DNA of 44,691 bases from Symbiodinium natans. Lineage: Eukaryota > Sar > Dinophyceae > Suessiales > Symbiodiniaceae. The stretch spans positions 1-44,691 of the forward strand of contig CAJNDS010000991.1 in the NCBI GenBank assembly GCA_905221605.1, in the 5' to 3' direction. The notes below the pieces were generated by a model. It was not told the DNA's origin. It saw only the letters and a program-made list of their open reading frames with translations, and did not search any database. Shown here one piece after another: positions 25,871 through 37,836 of this stretch. Both the position numbers and the translations under genes were made by a program. Every line of letters begins with the position of its first letter. Position 1 is the stretch's first letter.

Positions 25871-28800
25871 GCTGTCCAGTTGCAGTTCGCTGCCACCTTC
25901 TCTTACATCTCACCTGGGATCTGCTCCCCGCACACACCAGCAGTGCTTCTTGCTAGCTGACGGCCGAGAATTAACTCCAAAAATGTCCAAGTAATCTGAA
26001 ACACGTTTTTCATATCTTCGTTATGTAAATACAATTGGATAAGGAGCTTGGAGTCCAGCACCCCTTTTCGTCGTGGAACCCCTTTCATAACAGGCCTGGT
26101 GTGATTTTTGAGAGACAGAAGCGATAAAATTGACATGTTATTACTGCTCAAGACCTCTATGTTCTGCTACTTGTAAAGACTTGCATTATAGTCGTTGTTC
26201 GTTTTGAATCTCGAAGTCCATGTTTCCGCACACTTTTGGAATATTTATCGAATCGATCCTCCTACAGTATCTGCAAAGAGTTGATCAAACGAAATCACTA
26301 ACACATACTCTCTTGCAAAGCTGTTGCGTTCTTTAGGTTGCCCAAAACGATGCCAAGGTGCCTGGCCTTGACTGACACTTTGCTGGTTGTGACCCTACCT
26401 TGAACCTCTGTTACCTATCCTGTGCCCTGCGTGGCTTCTATGGCCGGACCGATTCGTTGCACCTTGGACCTGTGCTGCAGCACCTCGAACCCGTGGTGCA
26501 ATCAAGGCTAGCAACCCAAAACATGCTCAGTAGTCCAAACCAACCCCTTTATCCTGTCCCCCGATCAGCCCTGCTTGCGGCTCATGGCATGCCTTCGGTC
26601 AGATCTGCGTCCCTCGGGCCGAACCTACTTTGGTTCTCAACCGACTGAAGCTCACAGGCAGGTTTCAAGACCTTCTAGAAGCTCACGGGTTTAGCGGCGG
26701 CCCACGCCGTGCCATCCTGGACATCTTCTTGAACGAAGTCCTAAGCACTGAAGGACTTACAGCCTCCTCTTAGGGTGACTGAGTCGCTCCTTGCGTGTCC
26801 TACGCATGCCCTGTCCGATGACTGCTGCTCAGTGCAGAACACAGCGGAGCGAACCACGAAAGAAAACTTTGAAAGTTTGTGGCCTTACAAACGTAGTCAA
26901 GCCTCAACGCTGTGTGTTTTTGGAATTTGGGGTTTTGAACTTGCGCCATTCTGGGGATTTTCAATGGAACCATTCCGGATCTATAATACGGCTTGAAGCT
27001 TGGAATCTTACTGGGACCTTGATAAGGCTGGAGTGTTGAAGTTTCACAAAGTTCGACTTGCTGGTTTACGAATCCAACTCTCAGCGCCGTTGGTGCCTTA
27101 ACCGTGAACAGCCAGGTGCAACAATGGCAAGCGCCAGCAATTTCGTCTTTAACATCGCAGAGTCATGTTCCCCCACCTGGCCTGGACTGGCCTGGACCAT
27201 AGCAGAGCTGCTGTTTGTTGCAAACAGAGGCGAGTTCAGCGACGAACATCAACAACAGCGGCTACCATCAGTGGAGAAGTGAGATGTGTCAAGGTCCGAC
27301 TCCAGCGCATTTCAAGCTGCATTTCAAGCCCTACGTGAGTCCCTGGCCAACGATGGTCCGCACCTGAACCAGTCAGTGGCAGTATGCCACAGTCTGCCGT
27401 GTATACCCATGAACTCGCAGGGCAGCTTGGCATGCCCGCCGGCTCTGTAGCAACGGGAATCCATGATTCAGGCTGGCTGCACGTGCTCTTTGAGTACATC
27501 TCCTGGTTAGCTGATCCCCTTTGCAGGTCGCGACTTTGCTGCGGGACGGGTATGCCACTGAGCATCCCTGCCCATGCCCTCCATACATTGCTCAAAAAGT
27601 GAAACCTTTTGCATCCTAAAGGCTGACTTTGTCAAGTTGTGTCCTGTGTCACTGTTTTTCTCCCAGCTTGGCCTTTCACCACCCTGCAGTGCAAGGGCAT
27701 AGCACGTCATAAGCAACTGCCCCGCAACGTGATACATGCGTAGGTGCTTCATCGGGGAAACGAGAGCGACATTTGCTTCTACTATTGTATCCTTTTGCAC
27801 AAACATCTGTCAGATTTGCGTGGCTAGTGGTGGCTACTGGGGAAGCGCTGTGAGCTATCTTCGCTGTCCAAGGCACAGGCACGAACGACTGTTCGAAAGA
27901 AGAACGCTCAAAGGACTAGAGGCCGATGGCTTTGCAGTCTTTCGGAGAGCTCTTTGTCAAATGCACTGGGAGGTCGGTATGTGGAGCCGGAGGTCCGTCA
28001 CTTGTGGATTCTCAAGGGCTTTGTGGTGGTTTCTGGCATCCGCCCCAGGAAGAGCAGACTCCGTCCTTTCCACCAGCGGGCTCGACTGATCGGGTCATCC
28101 TGTGCCGCTTTGAGCTTGTGCCTCGGGGGCTTGTGCTTGTGCTGCTGAGATGCCTTTTGCGAGAGGACAAGAAGATCACCTTGGGAACCCACTTGACGCA
28201 GCTGCAGAGCCAAAACCCGAGGTGCCCGGAATGTCACTCATCTCATGCATTGCTCGCGCGACGTTGCCAGGTGTGTGTTCATCACGTCAGTAGCCCGGTG
28301 TTCCGTTGTATTTGCAACATGAGGAGCGAGCGGAATAGAGAAGGGCCGAATCTGATGTGATTGGTTTTTAAGGCGAAAGATCAACGGTATGGGCTTTCAA
28401 TCGAAGGTGGGTTTTACTTCGTGTGCGCTTCCGCATGAGCATGGCTGTTAGGTCGGCATTGTGCATCTTTCCGAGTAGCCTTTTAAAAGTCGGGCGCCCC
28501 CCATGCTGTGAGGAAATTCTGAGCACTTTCTACGGACAGTACGGCAATGTGGTGGAGGTGCTCGTGGCTCACTCGAAGGCTTGGGGCCTGGATGTTCCTA
28601 GATGACCATAAGCACAGTACCCAAAGATCTTTACCCAAAGATCTTTGCAGGCGGCTGTTGTTAGAGGAAAGGCATGTGCATCTGTACATCTGATAGCCCT
28701 TTGCCGACACTTTCGAGAGAAAGTTAGACACACAAATGCAGAAGTAGAAGCGTAATTACAAGGGGCACGAGTGGAGTCAATGCAGCGATCTGCAACCAGC

Positions 28801-29320
28801 AGATCGAAGGTTAAGTCGCTTCGCGGACAAGATGCGCAATCACGAACTCGTCCTGGCAGCTGGAACCTAAGCAGTTGCAATGGTGTAACAGTGTAGTTTC
28901 GTGCCAGATTCCCCTTTCATCGGTTGGCACGGCGTTAAGGTTTGGGTTTCGTCGTCATGGACTCGCCAGAAGCTGCCCTGGTCTCGGTCCATGTCATGAT
29001 AGGCGAGGCAGTTGTACTGCAACAGATGGCATGCGTGAGCGCTTGCTTGTACGTGGGTTGCTGTATAATACGACGTGGTGGTCGTTGATGTCTCCCGAGG
29101 TTGCGAAGATTCTGGCGGCCGGGGCGAACCAGAGAGTTGCCGGCCACACGATCAGCCCGGCACCTGGCGATTCTTTGGAAGCATGATGCGGCGTTCTGGT
29201 TTGGGACAAGAGTCCGACCTGGATACGGCAGGAGTGGAGCCGTTTCAGCGGGTCACCAAGCCCCAAGATGCTGGCCAATCTGCTCCTTGGACTATCTGTA
29301 CCAGTGGCACAGCCCTGCCA
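25871..29320. other. Stretch without recognisable genes
   Basis: Mixed-composition sequence with many short open frames on both strands and none with a recognisable domain. Plus-strand frames at 27,124-27,282 and 27,926-28,360 have slightly protein-like composition, but no start, splice or family evidence. A 14-bp direct repeat (ACCCAAAGATCTTT) occurs twice at about 28,618-28,646. Confidence 0.4.
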
Positions 29321-29440
29321 CATCCTGCCACCCCCTCTCTTCTTTCTTCCTCCTCCCCTCACTCCTCCTCCACCCCTCTTCCCCACCCCCTCCTCCACCC
29401 CCTCCTCCACGCCCTCCTCCACGCCCTCTTCAGCTTTCCC
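29321..29440. repeat. Pyrimidine tract with CCTCCAC repeats
   Basis: About 110 nt almost purely C and T on the plus strand (TCTTTCTTCCTCC … CCCCCTCCTCCA). Homopyrimidine-homopurine DNA of this length can form triplex structures, or could be an unusually long polypyrimidine tract of an intron. Frames here give poly-Pro/Ser artefacts. Confidence 0.75.
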
Positions 29441-29569
29441 ACATCGAAGGCGGGCTCCACTGCAACGAGCGGAGGCTCAACGACGATGGGCTCAGGCGGA
29501 GCCCTTACGTGTGCTTACGTTGTTCTCTTGGCAGTAAACGCATGGTTCCGAAAATGAGGCAGCACCACA

Positions 29570-30034
29570 ATGAGTTTTTCTTTGTTTGGAATGTTTGCAT
29601 GTTTTTCAGGCTCTGGCTCTGGAGGGTCAGGCTCTGACAAGAGCGACCCCAACGGCTCCGACAAGAGTTCGGCTGGCAGTGCCAATGGCCTGGGCGAAAG
29701 TGGTTCCGGTGGTTCCGAGGAAGGCTCTGACAAAGGCAGGGTCAGCCATATGGCAACTGCAGTGCACGTGATGTGGAAGCGAGCCATGCGCGCAAGCATG
29801 CTTCCAGGCAATGGCTTTTCAGCAGATGGGTCGCAGCCGAAGGCCGAGGTCGCGGATTCACATGTCACTTCTTTGCCCAACCAAAAGCATCTCCGACTCG
29901 AGCCGCTTGAGAAGCCTTCTGCTGGAGCCTTTCCGCAGGGCTCGGAAGATTCGAACCCTGGAGAAGACTCCCGGTCCGAATCAAGCAACAGGGCGGCGCT
30001 GGGAGCCCAGCCTTGTTTAGGGTTTGGGGTTTAG
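29570..30034 (+). CDS. Hypothetical Gly/Ser-rich ORF, low confidence
   Basis: 154 codons: a short hydrophobic start (MSFSLFGMFACF), a Gly/Ser/Asp-rich stretch (about residues 13-57), then a charged mixed region. The N-terminus could be a weak signal or anchor. It ends inside a TTTAGGG repeat, so the C-terminus is probably not genuine. An opposite-strand frame of similar length exists. No family recognised. Confidence 0.2.
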   Translation: MSFSLFGMFACFSGSGSGGSGSDKSDPNGSDKSSAGSANGLGESGSGGSEEGSDKGRVSHMATAVHVMWKRAMRASMLPGNGFSADGSQPKAEVADSHVTSLPNQKHLRLEPLEKPSAGAFPQGSEDSNPGEDSRSESSNRAALGAQPCLGFGV

Positions 30035-30060
30035 GGTTTGGGGTTTAGGGTTTAGGGTTG
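30015..30060 (+). repeat. Interstitial telomere repeat, TTTAGGG on plus
   Basis: Five to six units of TTTAGGG/TTTGGGG in the opposite orientation to the main array. Confidence 0.9.
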
Positions 30061-30684
30061 AGAGAGCTCAGCGAGAGCGGTGGAGAGAACGGCCAGAGAC
30101 GGGGCTGCCCGTTCGAGCTTCTTAAGCTTTTTCGGCTGTATGAGCTTTTTCTCGGCTGTTGAACCTTGTTAAGCTTCAGTTCGGATTCGAATGCTTTGCG
30201 GATGTGTCTTTGTTGTATGAGAAACTGAAGGTCTCCAGGTAATGGCAGAGATGAAGAGCCATTCCATGAAGGAGTCCTACAAGGCAAGGGGCTCACACGG
30301 ACCATTCAGACCTGGCTGCATGGCCTCCAGGATCTTCACAGCAAACAAGGGACCTGCCTTACTTCCCTCTGTCAGTGAAAGGCGAGTAAGAAGGAAGGCG
30401 GAGAAGTTGAGTTGTGGAGCTTTCTGGAGCTCGTGGAGCTCACCCAGAAATCTTCTGATCCAGTGATCTGTGCCCAGCCTCAGCCTCAGGCTATCGCAGA
30501 GTGCAGATGAGCCTCAGTGTAGATTGGCTTCTGAATGTCTCTAGATGTGTGTGCTTTCTCCAGATCGAGGTGGAAATTTCTGAAAGGGGCTAGCGGCCCT
30601 GGCAGACTGCCCTGAAAGAAGGCCGCCCTGAGCCGAGCACAGAGTGGCATTACTACAACCAGGGCTCGTAAAAGTTGTGCGATC
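30061..30684. other. Stretch without a firm gene
   Basis: No recognisable domain. Imperfect repeats of an AGCTTTTTCGGCTGT-like word occur at 30,118-30,165. CAGCCTCAG is repeated at 30,476-30,492. Confidence 0.4.
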
Positions 30685-30750
30685 CCCTAAGCCCTAAACC
30701 CTAAACCTATAAACCCTCAACTCTAACCCTGAACCCTAAACCCTAAACCC
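30685..30750 (-). repeat. Interstitial telomere repeat, degenerate
   Basis: CCCTAAA units with variants (CCTATAAACCCTCAACTC) on the plus strand. Confidence 0.85.
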
Positions 30751-33580
30751 GATTCATGAGCTCATCAGGCTTTTTCCTGGCACTCCGGACCGTGCTGGAC
30801 CATCTAGCCGTGGCAGCTATTTGGGTTGGGTTGTGACCGCTGGCCATGCTGATCTTCCATTGCGACAGAGAGCTGGAGCTTGTGTAGTTTTAGAGCTGAT
30901 ACGCCCCCCAAGTTGGTACTGGTAGGAGATGGCCAGGGAACCGGAACAACGAATCCAAGCAGTGCTGGAGTGCAGGTAGTGTGGCTTCCTGTGCGACTTT
31001 TTTCGACTTGAGCTTGTCCGTCAAGCGCAGGGATCAGAACAGCTAGAGTGCTCTTTATCATCAGGCTGTGCAAACTTGCAATGGCAGGATTTCTAGTCTT
31101 GAGCTGTAAGCACGAATCCAAGCTTTGTGTTTTCCAGTTGTGGTTTCCTGTCTATTTTGTTGACTTGACCTTTTCCGACGACAAGCACAGGGATCTCGCT
31201 TGTCCCAGTGTTCGCTGCCAAAACGTTCCTTGTCATCAGGCTGAATTTAGCTGTGATTCAGAAAGGTTGGCAGCGCCTCACCAGGTTTGGCCTGGTATCT
31301 CGGACGCGAAACCTCGATATGCCTAGTTCCTTGTGGCAGGTGTGTTTCAATGACGATTCTGCAAAGCCGATCTAATCCTATATACAGAGCAAAGCTCTGT
31401 TTTGTAAGATAGAGAGAACATGTGCTCGTGCACATACTTTGTTCCCGCATTAAGAGCTGAGGAACCCCGTTGGAGTGACCAGAGAAACGGCCTGCTTAGA
31501 AGACAAGCCGGGTCTGCACCCCAAGGCCCACTTGCAGACGGATCAACGAGCCTTAGGCTTCGTGGCCTTGTTTGACAGTCGGCCGTCTGCCTGAGTTTGT
31601 GCGAACACCATGGGCCGGGGTGCAGATTAACAGGCAAAAGAGCCTGAGCAGTGCCACTCATGCCAGAACCGTTTGGAGGCAACGCGGGCTCCGGTATGAT
31701 TACATAGAAGTCCAACAAATGTTCACAGGCCGAAGCGTGAGAGAAGCATGAGATAGGCATAGCAACCTGGGGAGGCATGGGTACGGCTGGCCTGAAGTCA
31801 GGCAAGTCAGATGGCCCTCCAGCATCTGACACTCGGGAGGAGAGAGTTGCGTACAGTACACGCGTGCACAAGGCTTGCACCTCAACTTGCGTGCCTTGCA
31901 AATAGAGGCTTGCATGCACTTGGATTTCAAACGGCCTTGCCACGACAGATAGACAGCCACAACTTCCACACTGGAAGCCTGGCTGCCTTCCATGCAGTCG
32001 AAGAGAGCGCTCTGCACAGAAGAGCGCGCCAGCAGCTCGGAAATTAGGAGGCAACCAGCTGCTTCTCGGTCAGAACTTTATCGAGCATGGCTGATAACAA
32101 GTGCTTCCCAGTTCAGTTGTCGATCACCGAGAAGCAGCATGCCTCGCAGGCTTCGCACTTTGGTGCCTTTGTCTGTTCAAGTCACTCAGTCTGGTCTTGG
32201 CTGCAGAAGCACACGCGCAGTCCATCTTAATATCGCTGCAGGATCGTTTCGGAAGGCCATAGATGTTGCAAGATGCTTGTGCTTCGCGAAGCGGCGCCAA
32301 GACAACACACTTGCTTGAGAGCTTGGTGCACAAGCGGACACAGCTTTTGTGGTGCTCGCTTGAACTTTCAACTTGCGAGGGAGACATCACTGAAGCTCCA
32401 AGTGAAAGCCGAAGGTGCAGTCTAAGCGCTGCATGCGCAGCATTGAATGCATTAAATGCATTGAGAGGCAGTCCTCATGAGTCCTCATCCCATGTGCGCC
32501 ACACAATGCCATGCCATACCACCTCTGACAGCACGCCTGGAAGGATGAGGTCTGTAGACTTCGGTTCGAGCAGGAAGGCTCGCCAGCAGCTAGCAAATGG
32601 AAAGCTGAATGGCGGCTTCAAAACTTCTGGACTTGAGAAAAAAGTGACTTGATGACCAACTGCATACGCAACAGCAACGTGTCAATGCATCATCTTGTGA
32701 TATTCTGACTCAGCTGATGTCTTCAACCACTCTTTCTCCTCGACGTCCCGGGGCGCGTGTTGGTGGTGACACTAGTTAGACTCGGATTTTATCAGGACTC
32801 CGTCTGCTCGCCTCTGGGCCGGCCTCTTAAGCGGAGGGGGACGCCCCCACGCTTTTCTTTGCTCCCCAAGATGACGAAGAGGCGTGGATTATCCTGGTTA
32901 TTGTGGGTGATCACCGCGAGTACCATGAGTAGTATGATGCATGAGAAGCATGATTCCTGCGCCGCAGTTTGATTCAATTGAAATGCTGTGTCTGCTGTTC
33001 TTGGCTGCGCTTGGTTCTTTCCCTCAATGTGAGATGTTGTAATCTGCAGCTTTTGCAGGCAACGTTGTATTTCACATGATAGAAGAGGCAGGCTGCAAAA
33101 GCAACATAAGACGCATGCTGCAAGAACAACACAACACTTCAACACCTTGCAAATCACGGCTACATCGCAGCCCGTTTGAAGTTCACAGCGGCTCACTGGA
33201 ACCTGGGTGATTGCACGTGCTCCCGTACATGAAGATCCTAAAAAAGGCGACACATATGCACAGATGGTTGGCATGGACAATCCTCAGGCAAGGGTCAGGG
33301 GTGCTTCGAGTTTTCATGCTGGATGGCGCATTGCCACCCGTGCGTTTTCTGAGTAGGTTCCCAGGGAGGACGTCGTCATCCCGACTAGGCTTGTGTTATT
33401 TTGCTGTCGCTTGCACCTCTGAAGTTCAGTGTAATGTAAAGGATTTTTTCGGCATGATCCAGTGAATTTCTCGATGACTGGACAGGGTGCTACATAGCGA
33501 GATTACCAGCTTGGGGCTCAGCAGCTATGTGGCGTCTGGCATCCTTCGCTTTGCTAGCTGAGTCTGGTTTCCAAGACTTC
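30751..33580. other. Stretch without recognisable genes
   Basis: Open frames up to 235 codons (minus strand, 31,347-32,054) have Cys/Ser/Leu-rich, random-like composition and no motifs. A small GC hairpin (GGGGG-AC-GCCCCC type) lies near 32,836-32,850. No RNA gene seen. Confidence 0.4.
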
Positions 33581-33606
33581 AGGGTTTAGGGTTTAGGGTT
33601 TAGGGT
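33581..33606 (+). repeat. Short interstitial telomere repeat, TTTAGGG on plus
   Basis: Three to four perfect TTTAGGG units. Confidence 0.9.
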
Positions 33607-35085
33607 GTCCATGCGAAAGAGCAGGCAGCACACACAATTTCGTGTTGGTCCGAACTGCCAGGTCCAGATGCCATGTATCCGCCGCCTCGCCAGCCAAATC
33701 GGGACCGGTTGCTGTGGAGTTGTTTGGAGCAAACACTGACGCGATACGCGGTGTACTGCTCAGCAAGGAACTACTTAATGAACTCTCAAAGAGTAGGAGG
33801 TGCTCTAAAAAGGCGCGCTAAAAGACACTACAGAGCCGAGAAGCTCATGTCCTGTGGGCAGTTGAAGGAGCCTTCCCCATATCCCTCGGATGGCTGGGTA
33901 CAGCTCCGAGAGTTCGAGTTGTAAGCAACTGTAGGGAGATTTGCAGGGACATGGTGCCACTCCGAGGCCAGTATCTACGGAAGCAACGCTCCAGTGGTGA
34001 AGAGTTGGGTCCCAAAAGCGCAGCATGCGGGCAGTCGGCTTGCAGTGCAAAGAGAGCCTCCCAGCTTCTCCAAGCAGGACCAGATCCGTTACCGCCCGTC
34101 GAGACTGCCTTCTTTTTCAGAGTGGTGGCAAAGGAGGAGCAGAGCGCCGCATCCTAGGTTGCCGTGAGACGCATGACGAGCCTGGTCTCCTGAGCTGTCG
34201 CCTGTATCTGTTTTTTGGCTAGGTCTACTCTCAGCCCGATGCGACTGCCGCCACCTTCCTTGGCCACCGAGCGCATGGAGAGGCCAACATCAAGCACGAT
34301 CGATGCTGGATGATGCAGGTGGCTGCAGTATGCTGCAGCATGAAGACCGCGAGTAGGTTCTCCGGGTGATCGACTTCCGCGGCGCATGGGTGCGCCTTGC
34401 CCCAGAGACAGAAGCACAGGCCACGAAGCCAAACATCCAGTGTGGGTTGTTCAGCACCTCTTAACTGTGCAGGTTGACGAGAGGCTGGTCGGGTAGATCA
34501 GCGAAATGGTAGGTAGGATCGGGTACCACAGGTTTTGGGGCTTACGACATTGGTTTAACTTTCAGGTTTGCGGCTTAATGAAATGAGCCAGTGCTTGTGC
34601 TCCCCTTTCCAATATTAAAACGAAGTCAGGGCCGGGAACCTTCGGGAACTCGAAAATCCAACCGAGAACAATGATTCAGGCTCCATGCAGAGCCCGCCGT
34701 CAGATTTCACGTGTCCACACTACGCCCGTCCGCCTCTTTCCCACATCCTCACCGTCAACAAAATGTCGGAAACAACTAGATTCCTGTGGCTTGCCTTTCT
34801 TTGCTTTTTTGGATGTGGCCGTGGGCATGTCGGCAAAGAGTTTAAAATCCCAGACTGGGCCCCTGGCACCTTTCTCCACTAAACGAGCTGAGTGCTTGTT
34901 GGGTTCGCACACGGAAAACTGTCCTCAGTCCTCAAAGCCCCTCTCTAAACTGTGCAAGTGGGCCACTTCCTTTAGGCTTAAGCTGGACACCTGCTAGTTC
35001 CTCTCTTGCCTCGCATCTGCCTGTCACTGTCTCCCTGAACCCTTCTCTTCTTTGCACTTCTTTCCCTGCCAGGTGGGAGGGGTGG
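33607..35085. other. Stretch with weak coding signal only
   Basis: Plus frame 33,673-33,924 ends in a protein-like segment (AEKLMSCGQLKEPSPYPSDG). Plus frame 34,763-34,882 begins with a hydrophobic signal-like stretch (FLWLAFLCFFGCG). The opposite strand at 34,700-34,912 is also open and Lys-rich, so the coding strand is undecided. No family recognised. Confidence 0.3.
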
Positions 35086-36072
35086 ATGTTGGCTGAAACC
35101 GCGGAGGACAAGACGAGTGGCAAGAGAGCGGAGCTCCTCTACGGTCTTCTTGCAAAATCTTGCTGGTCTACTCTTACCTTGCAGGAGACCTTGCTGGATG
35201 AGATTGACGATCCTGAGGAGCACGAAAAGGACCGATTGTGCGAGGGGCTGCTGAACAGGAGGAATTTACTTGAAGAGGACTTCATCGCTGCTGGTAGGTA
35301 CTGTAGTTGCTGCCGTACCAGTACCAGGGCATGTGCTTCAGCTGATGCCTTTGCGGATTCAGAGGAGTTCACGAAGGACCTCTTCAGGCATGAGGTCTCT
35401 GTTGCGGTTGGCAGCGGATGCTTCAGTCGAAACTGTCCTGGCAGGCGCGTGTGGAAAATCAACGACCACGTGACTTCAAGATTGAGAGACAGGATGGGCT
35501 TCACCACGATGAGCGTGGCACGATTGAAAATACCTCAAGTCTGTTGCAGGAGCGAGCGTGCGCTGCAGTGCGCTCTGCCGATTTTTTGAGAGATTCCGTT
35601 TCCAAAGGTGCTGTAGTTGTCGAGTGGACGCACCATTCTGAGTAGGTATCTTAGTGCTGGACGCGTCCCACCGGGGTGAGGGTCTCAACGGATGTCAGGA
35701 AGGGTGGCGGATGAGGAAGTTCCGCTACGGCCGTTTGAATGCTGCTTGTAAGGAAGAAGGCACTTCTGCCAGAAGGCACCCGCTGTGTGAATTCCTTCTG
35801 GGGTCTCGAGGCCGGAAATCCGATCAGAGATGAGACGGGTCTCTCGACCACTCCTTGACAGTATGTGAAGATTTGTAATGTGTGGCCAGGCCCGATGGAT
35901 AGCGCTGGCAGATGGTGAGGAGTACTGGCCGCAAGGCTGTCTGACTCTGCCCGAGACCTTCCGCAGGGAGCATGCCCCTCTTGAAGGACATAGTCCTCAC
36001 ATGTCCTCAGTCCCACCACGTCCCGTCTTCGCTGAGCCTTTCCGTTGTTTCCTAGGTCGGCTGGCTACCTGA
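35086..36072 (+). CDS. Candidate multi-exon gene, unknown function
   Basis: Starts MLAETAEDKTSGKRAELLYG and contains an acidic helical segment (ETLLDEIDDPEEHEKDRLCE, NRRNLLEEDFIAA) followed by ADAFADSEEFTKDLFRHE. Between the last two, 35,293-35,340 looks like a 48-nt intron (GTAGGT … GCTTCAG). As its length is a multiple of 3, both the spliced and unspliced frames stay open. After about 35,410 the frame loses protein-like character. At 35,879-36,072 another segment (ARWIALADGEEYWPQGCLTL … FRREHAPLEG) could be a later exon ending in TGA. The acidic helical profile fits a coiled-coil or adaptor protein, but no family is recognised. Confidence 0.35.
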
Positions 36073-36191
36073 AGTCAGGCTGGGAGCAGCCAGCCGAGGA
36101 GGCTCCGCATTCGTCCAGCAAACCGTGCTGTGAGCCTTCTTGGACTTCTCAAGTGACGACGTCAGACTACAGAACCAACCTCGGAACTACA

Positions 36192-36287
36192 CCCTAAACC
36201 CTAAACCCTAAACCCTAAACCCTAAATCCTAAACCCTAAACCCTAAACCCTAAACCCTAAACCCTAAACCCTAAACCCTAAACCCCA
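36192..36287 (-). repeat. Interstitial telomere array (CCCTAAA on plus)
   Basis: About 13 nearly perfect units with one CCTAAAT variant. Confidence 0.95.
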
Positions 36288-36976
36288 AAAACGACCCATC
36301 GAACAGAGCAGCCCTTCGGTGCCCCGGACAGGCGCGGGCTGGACACTGGCGAGTCTTTGCAGCACGTCCCTTTGGAGCGCATGAGCTCGTAGAGGCAGTG
36401 GGCATGGGGTCATGGTTTTTTTCGTGGCAGCCCAACCCACATGCAATTCTTAACGCTGCATGAATGGCCTGCGAGTTTGCATGTCGGTCCCGTTGGAGAT
36501 TCTGGGCACATATGGCGGATCTAGATTGAGGAAGCCCCCATGTGGGGTGGGCGAGTCACTGCACTCACGCCACAACAGTGCAGACCCTCCAAGGAAAGAA
36601 TTTGCATGCTCAGCAAGCCATCAGCCTCATCAGCCTCTTGGATTGTGTGAGAACTTTCGGAAAACGCCTTTGCGAAGGAATTTATGAAGCCGAAGACCAC
36701 CAGTGGAGTCCGTTCCGTGCCAAAGAGTGTACAGCGAGGAAGACAAGAGGAGACAAGGTCAGGCAGAGATAGGCAGAGGCCACTCAAAGGCCGGCAGGCC
36801 TATCTCGACTAGTTGGAAATCCCCCAAAAGGAAATGAGAATCCCAAAACAGCCGACTGAAAAACAAAGGCAGCACAATCACAACAGTGTTTGCCCAAGCA
36901 TACCTTTTCCAACGTTGCATCGCTCAGAAGTTGCTGCTGTCGGCCCGGACCTTTTTTGTTCAGAGGCGGGCTGGTG
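36288..36976. other. Stretch without a firm gene
   Basis: Short frames on both strands without recognisable motifs. Confidence 0.4.
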
Positions 36977-37038
36977 CTTGGAGGTTCAGGGTACTTGTTA
37001 AGCAACCAATTACTCAACAAGTACCATGAACCTCCAAG
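36977..37038. repeat. 26-bp inverted repeat (fold-back hairpin)
   Basis: Left arm 36,977-37,002 and right arm 37,013-37,038 are reverse complements with about two mismatches (core GGTACTTGTT / AACAAGTACC and GGAGGTTCA / TGAACCTCC), separated by 10 nt. This gives a strong hairpin in DNA or RNA. Confidence 0.85.
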
Positions 37039-37354
37039 TAGCAGTTTTTGTTTTGTTCCAGTGGTCCGGTGTCCTGGAGGCCAGAGAATTCCGCCGGAGA
37101 GTCCTGCTGAGCCTCCCTGAAGTGCTTATTCTAAGAGAATCCCAGGGAGATTCCCGTCGAATATCAGTGATCACCCCGAAACATCACCAAGTGTCCGTGG
37201 GAGTGCCCCCAGATCCCGGACAAGGTGCCCACCGCAGAGAATCCGATTCTCTGCAAGAACCCCGCCGAGTATCCTTGAGTGCCCATGCCCAGAGACTTCG
37301 GCGGAGCCTGCGGCGCAGTATATCCAGAATTACCTGTCCGAAAACTTCAGGTCT
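37039..37354. other. Stretch without a firm gene
   Basis: Plus frame open but of mixed composition. A small palindrome (AGAGAATC-CG-GATTCTCT type) lies near 37,233-37,250. The sequence is rich in CCCG/GGAG words. Confidence 0.4.
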
Positions 37355-37545
37355 GATATACGCGATATATTCTATATCATGTATCGCATACCATATATCA
37401 TTTACCATACATCATATACCATATAGCAGATCTCAGATCCCACATCTCACATGTCCAATCATATCATATGTCACACACTTTCACATCATATCGCATATCC
37501 TAGATCAAAGATCATGAATCATATACCATCAATCATATCGCGGCG
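37355..37545. repeat. CATAT-rich degenerate repeat tract
   Basis: Irregular repetition of ATCATATACCATATATC-like 8-11 nt words for about 180 nt. Different in unit from the ATAACATAAT satellite. Confidence 0.6.
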
Positions 37546-37836
37546 GATGCAGCTTCGTCCTTTTTGCTGGCGTGCAGGTTTGTCCGCTAGCAGAAGTTTG
37601 ATCCCAAGGGCCTGATGCAATGTGCATTGTAGCTTGATGGTTGTGAGATCCACGGCTGTGTGCAGATTGGACAGTTGAGTTAAGGTGGATTTGGAAACAT
37701 GTATTGTGCCTCAGCTACCACAGATTGAGCCGACACTGGTTTTGAAAGCCATCTTTGCAACTCCAGGGCAGAACTGCCAGAAGACATGTGGTTGGGTAAA
37801 AATGCAGTCGGATGCAGCTTTGGTTTCTTGAGTCGG
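37546..37836. other. Short gene-less stretch
   Basis: No coding or repeat signal beyond chance. Confidence 0.4.

Noticed and set aside
28495-28605. Segment EEILSTFYGQYGNVVEVLVA resembling the first half of an RRM
   Set aside because: Only one short stretch fits. No RNP1 or RNP2 motif was found up- or downstream, so the similarity may be chance.
29935-29970. GGGTTCGAATCTTCC on the minus strand as a possible tRNA T-arm
   Set aside because: The 5-bp T-stem does not pair and no A-box or cloverleaf could be drawn.
31347-32054. 235-codon minus frame
   Set aside because: Composition (Cys, Ser, Leu, Pro) and lack of motifs fit a chance open frame in this GC context; competing frames exist on the other strand.
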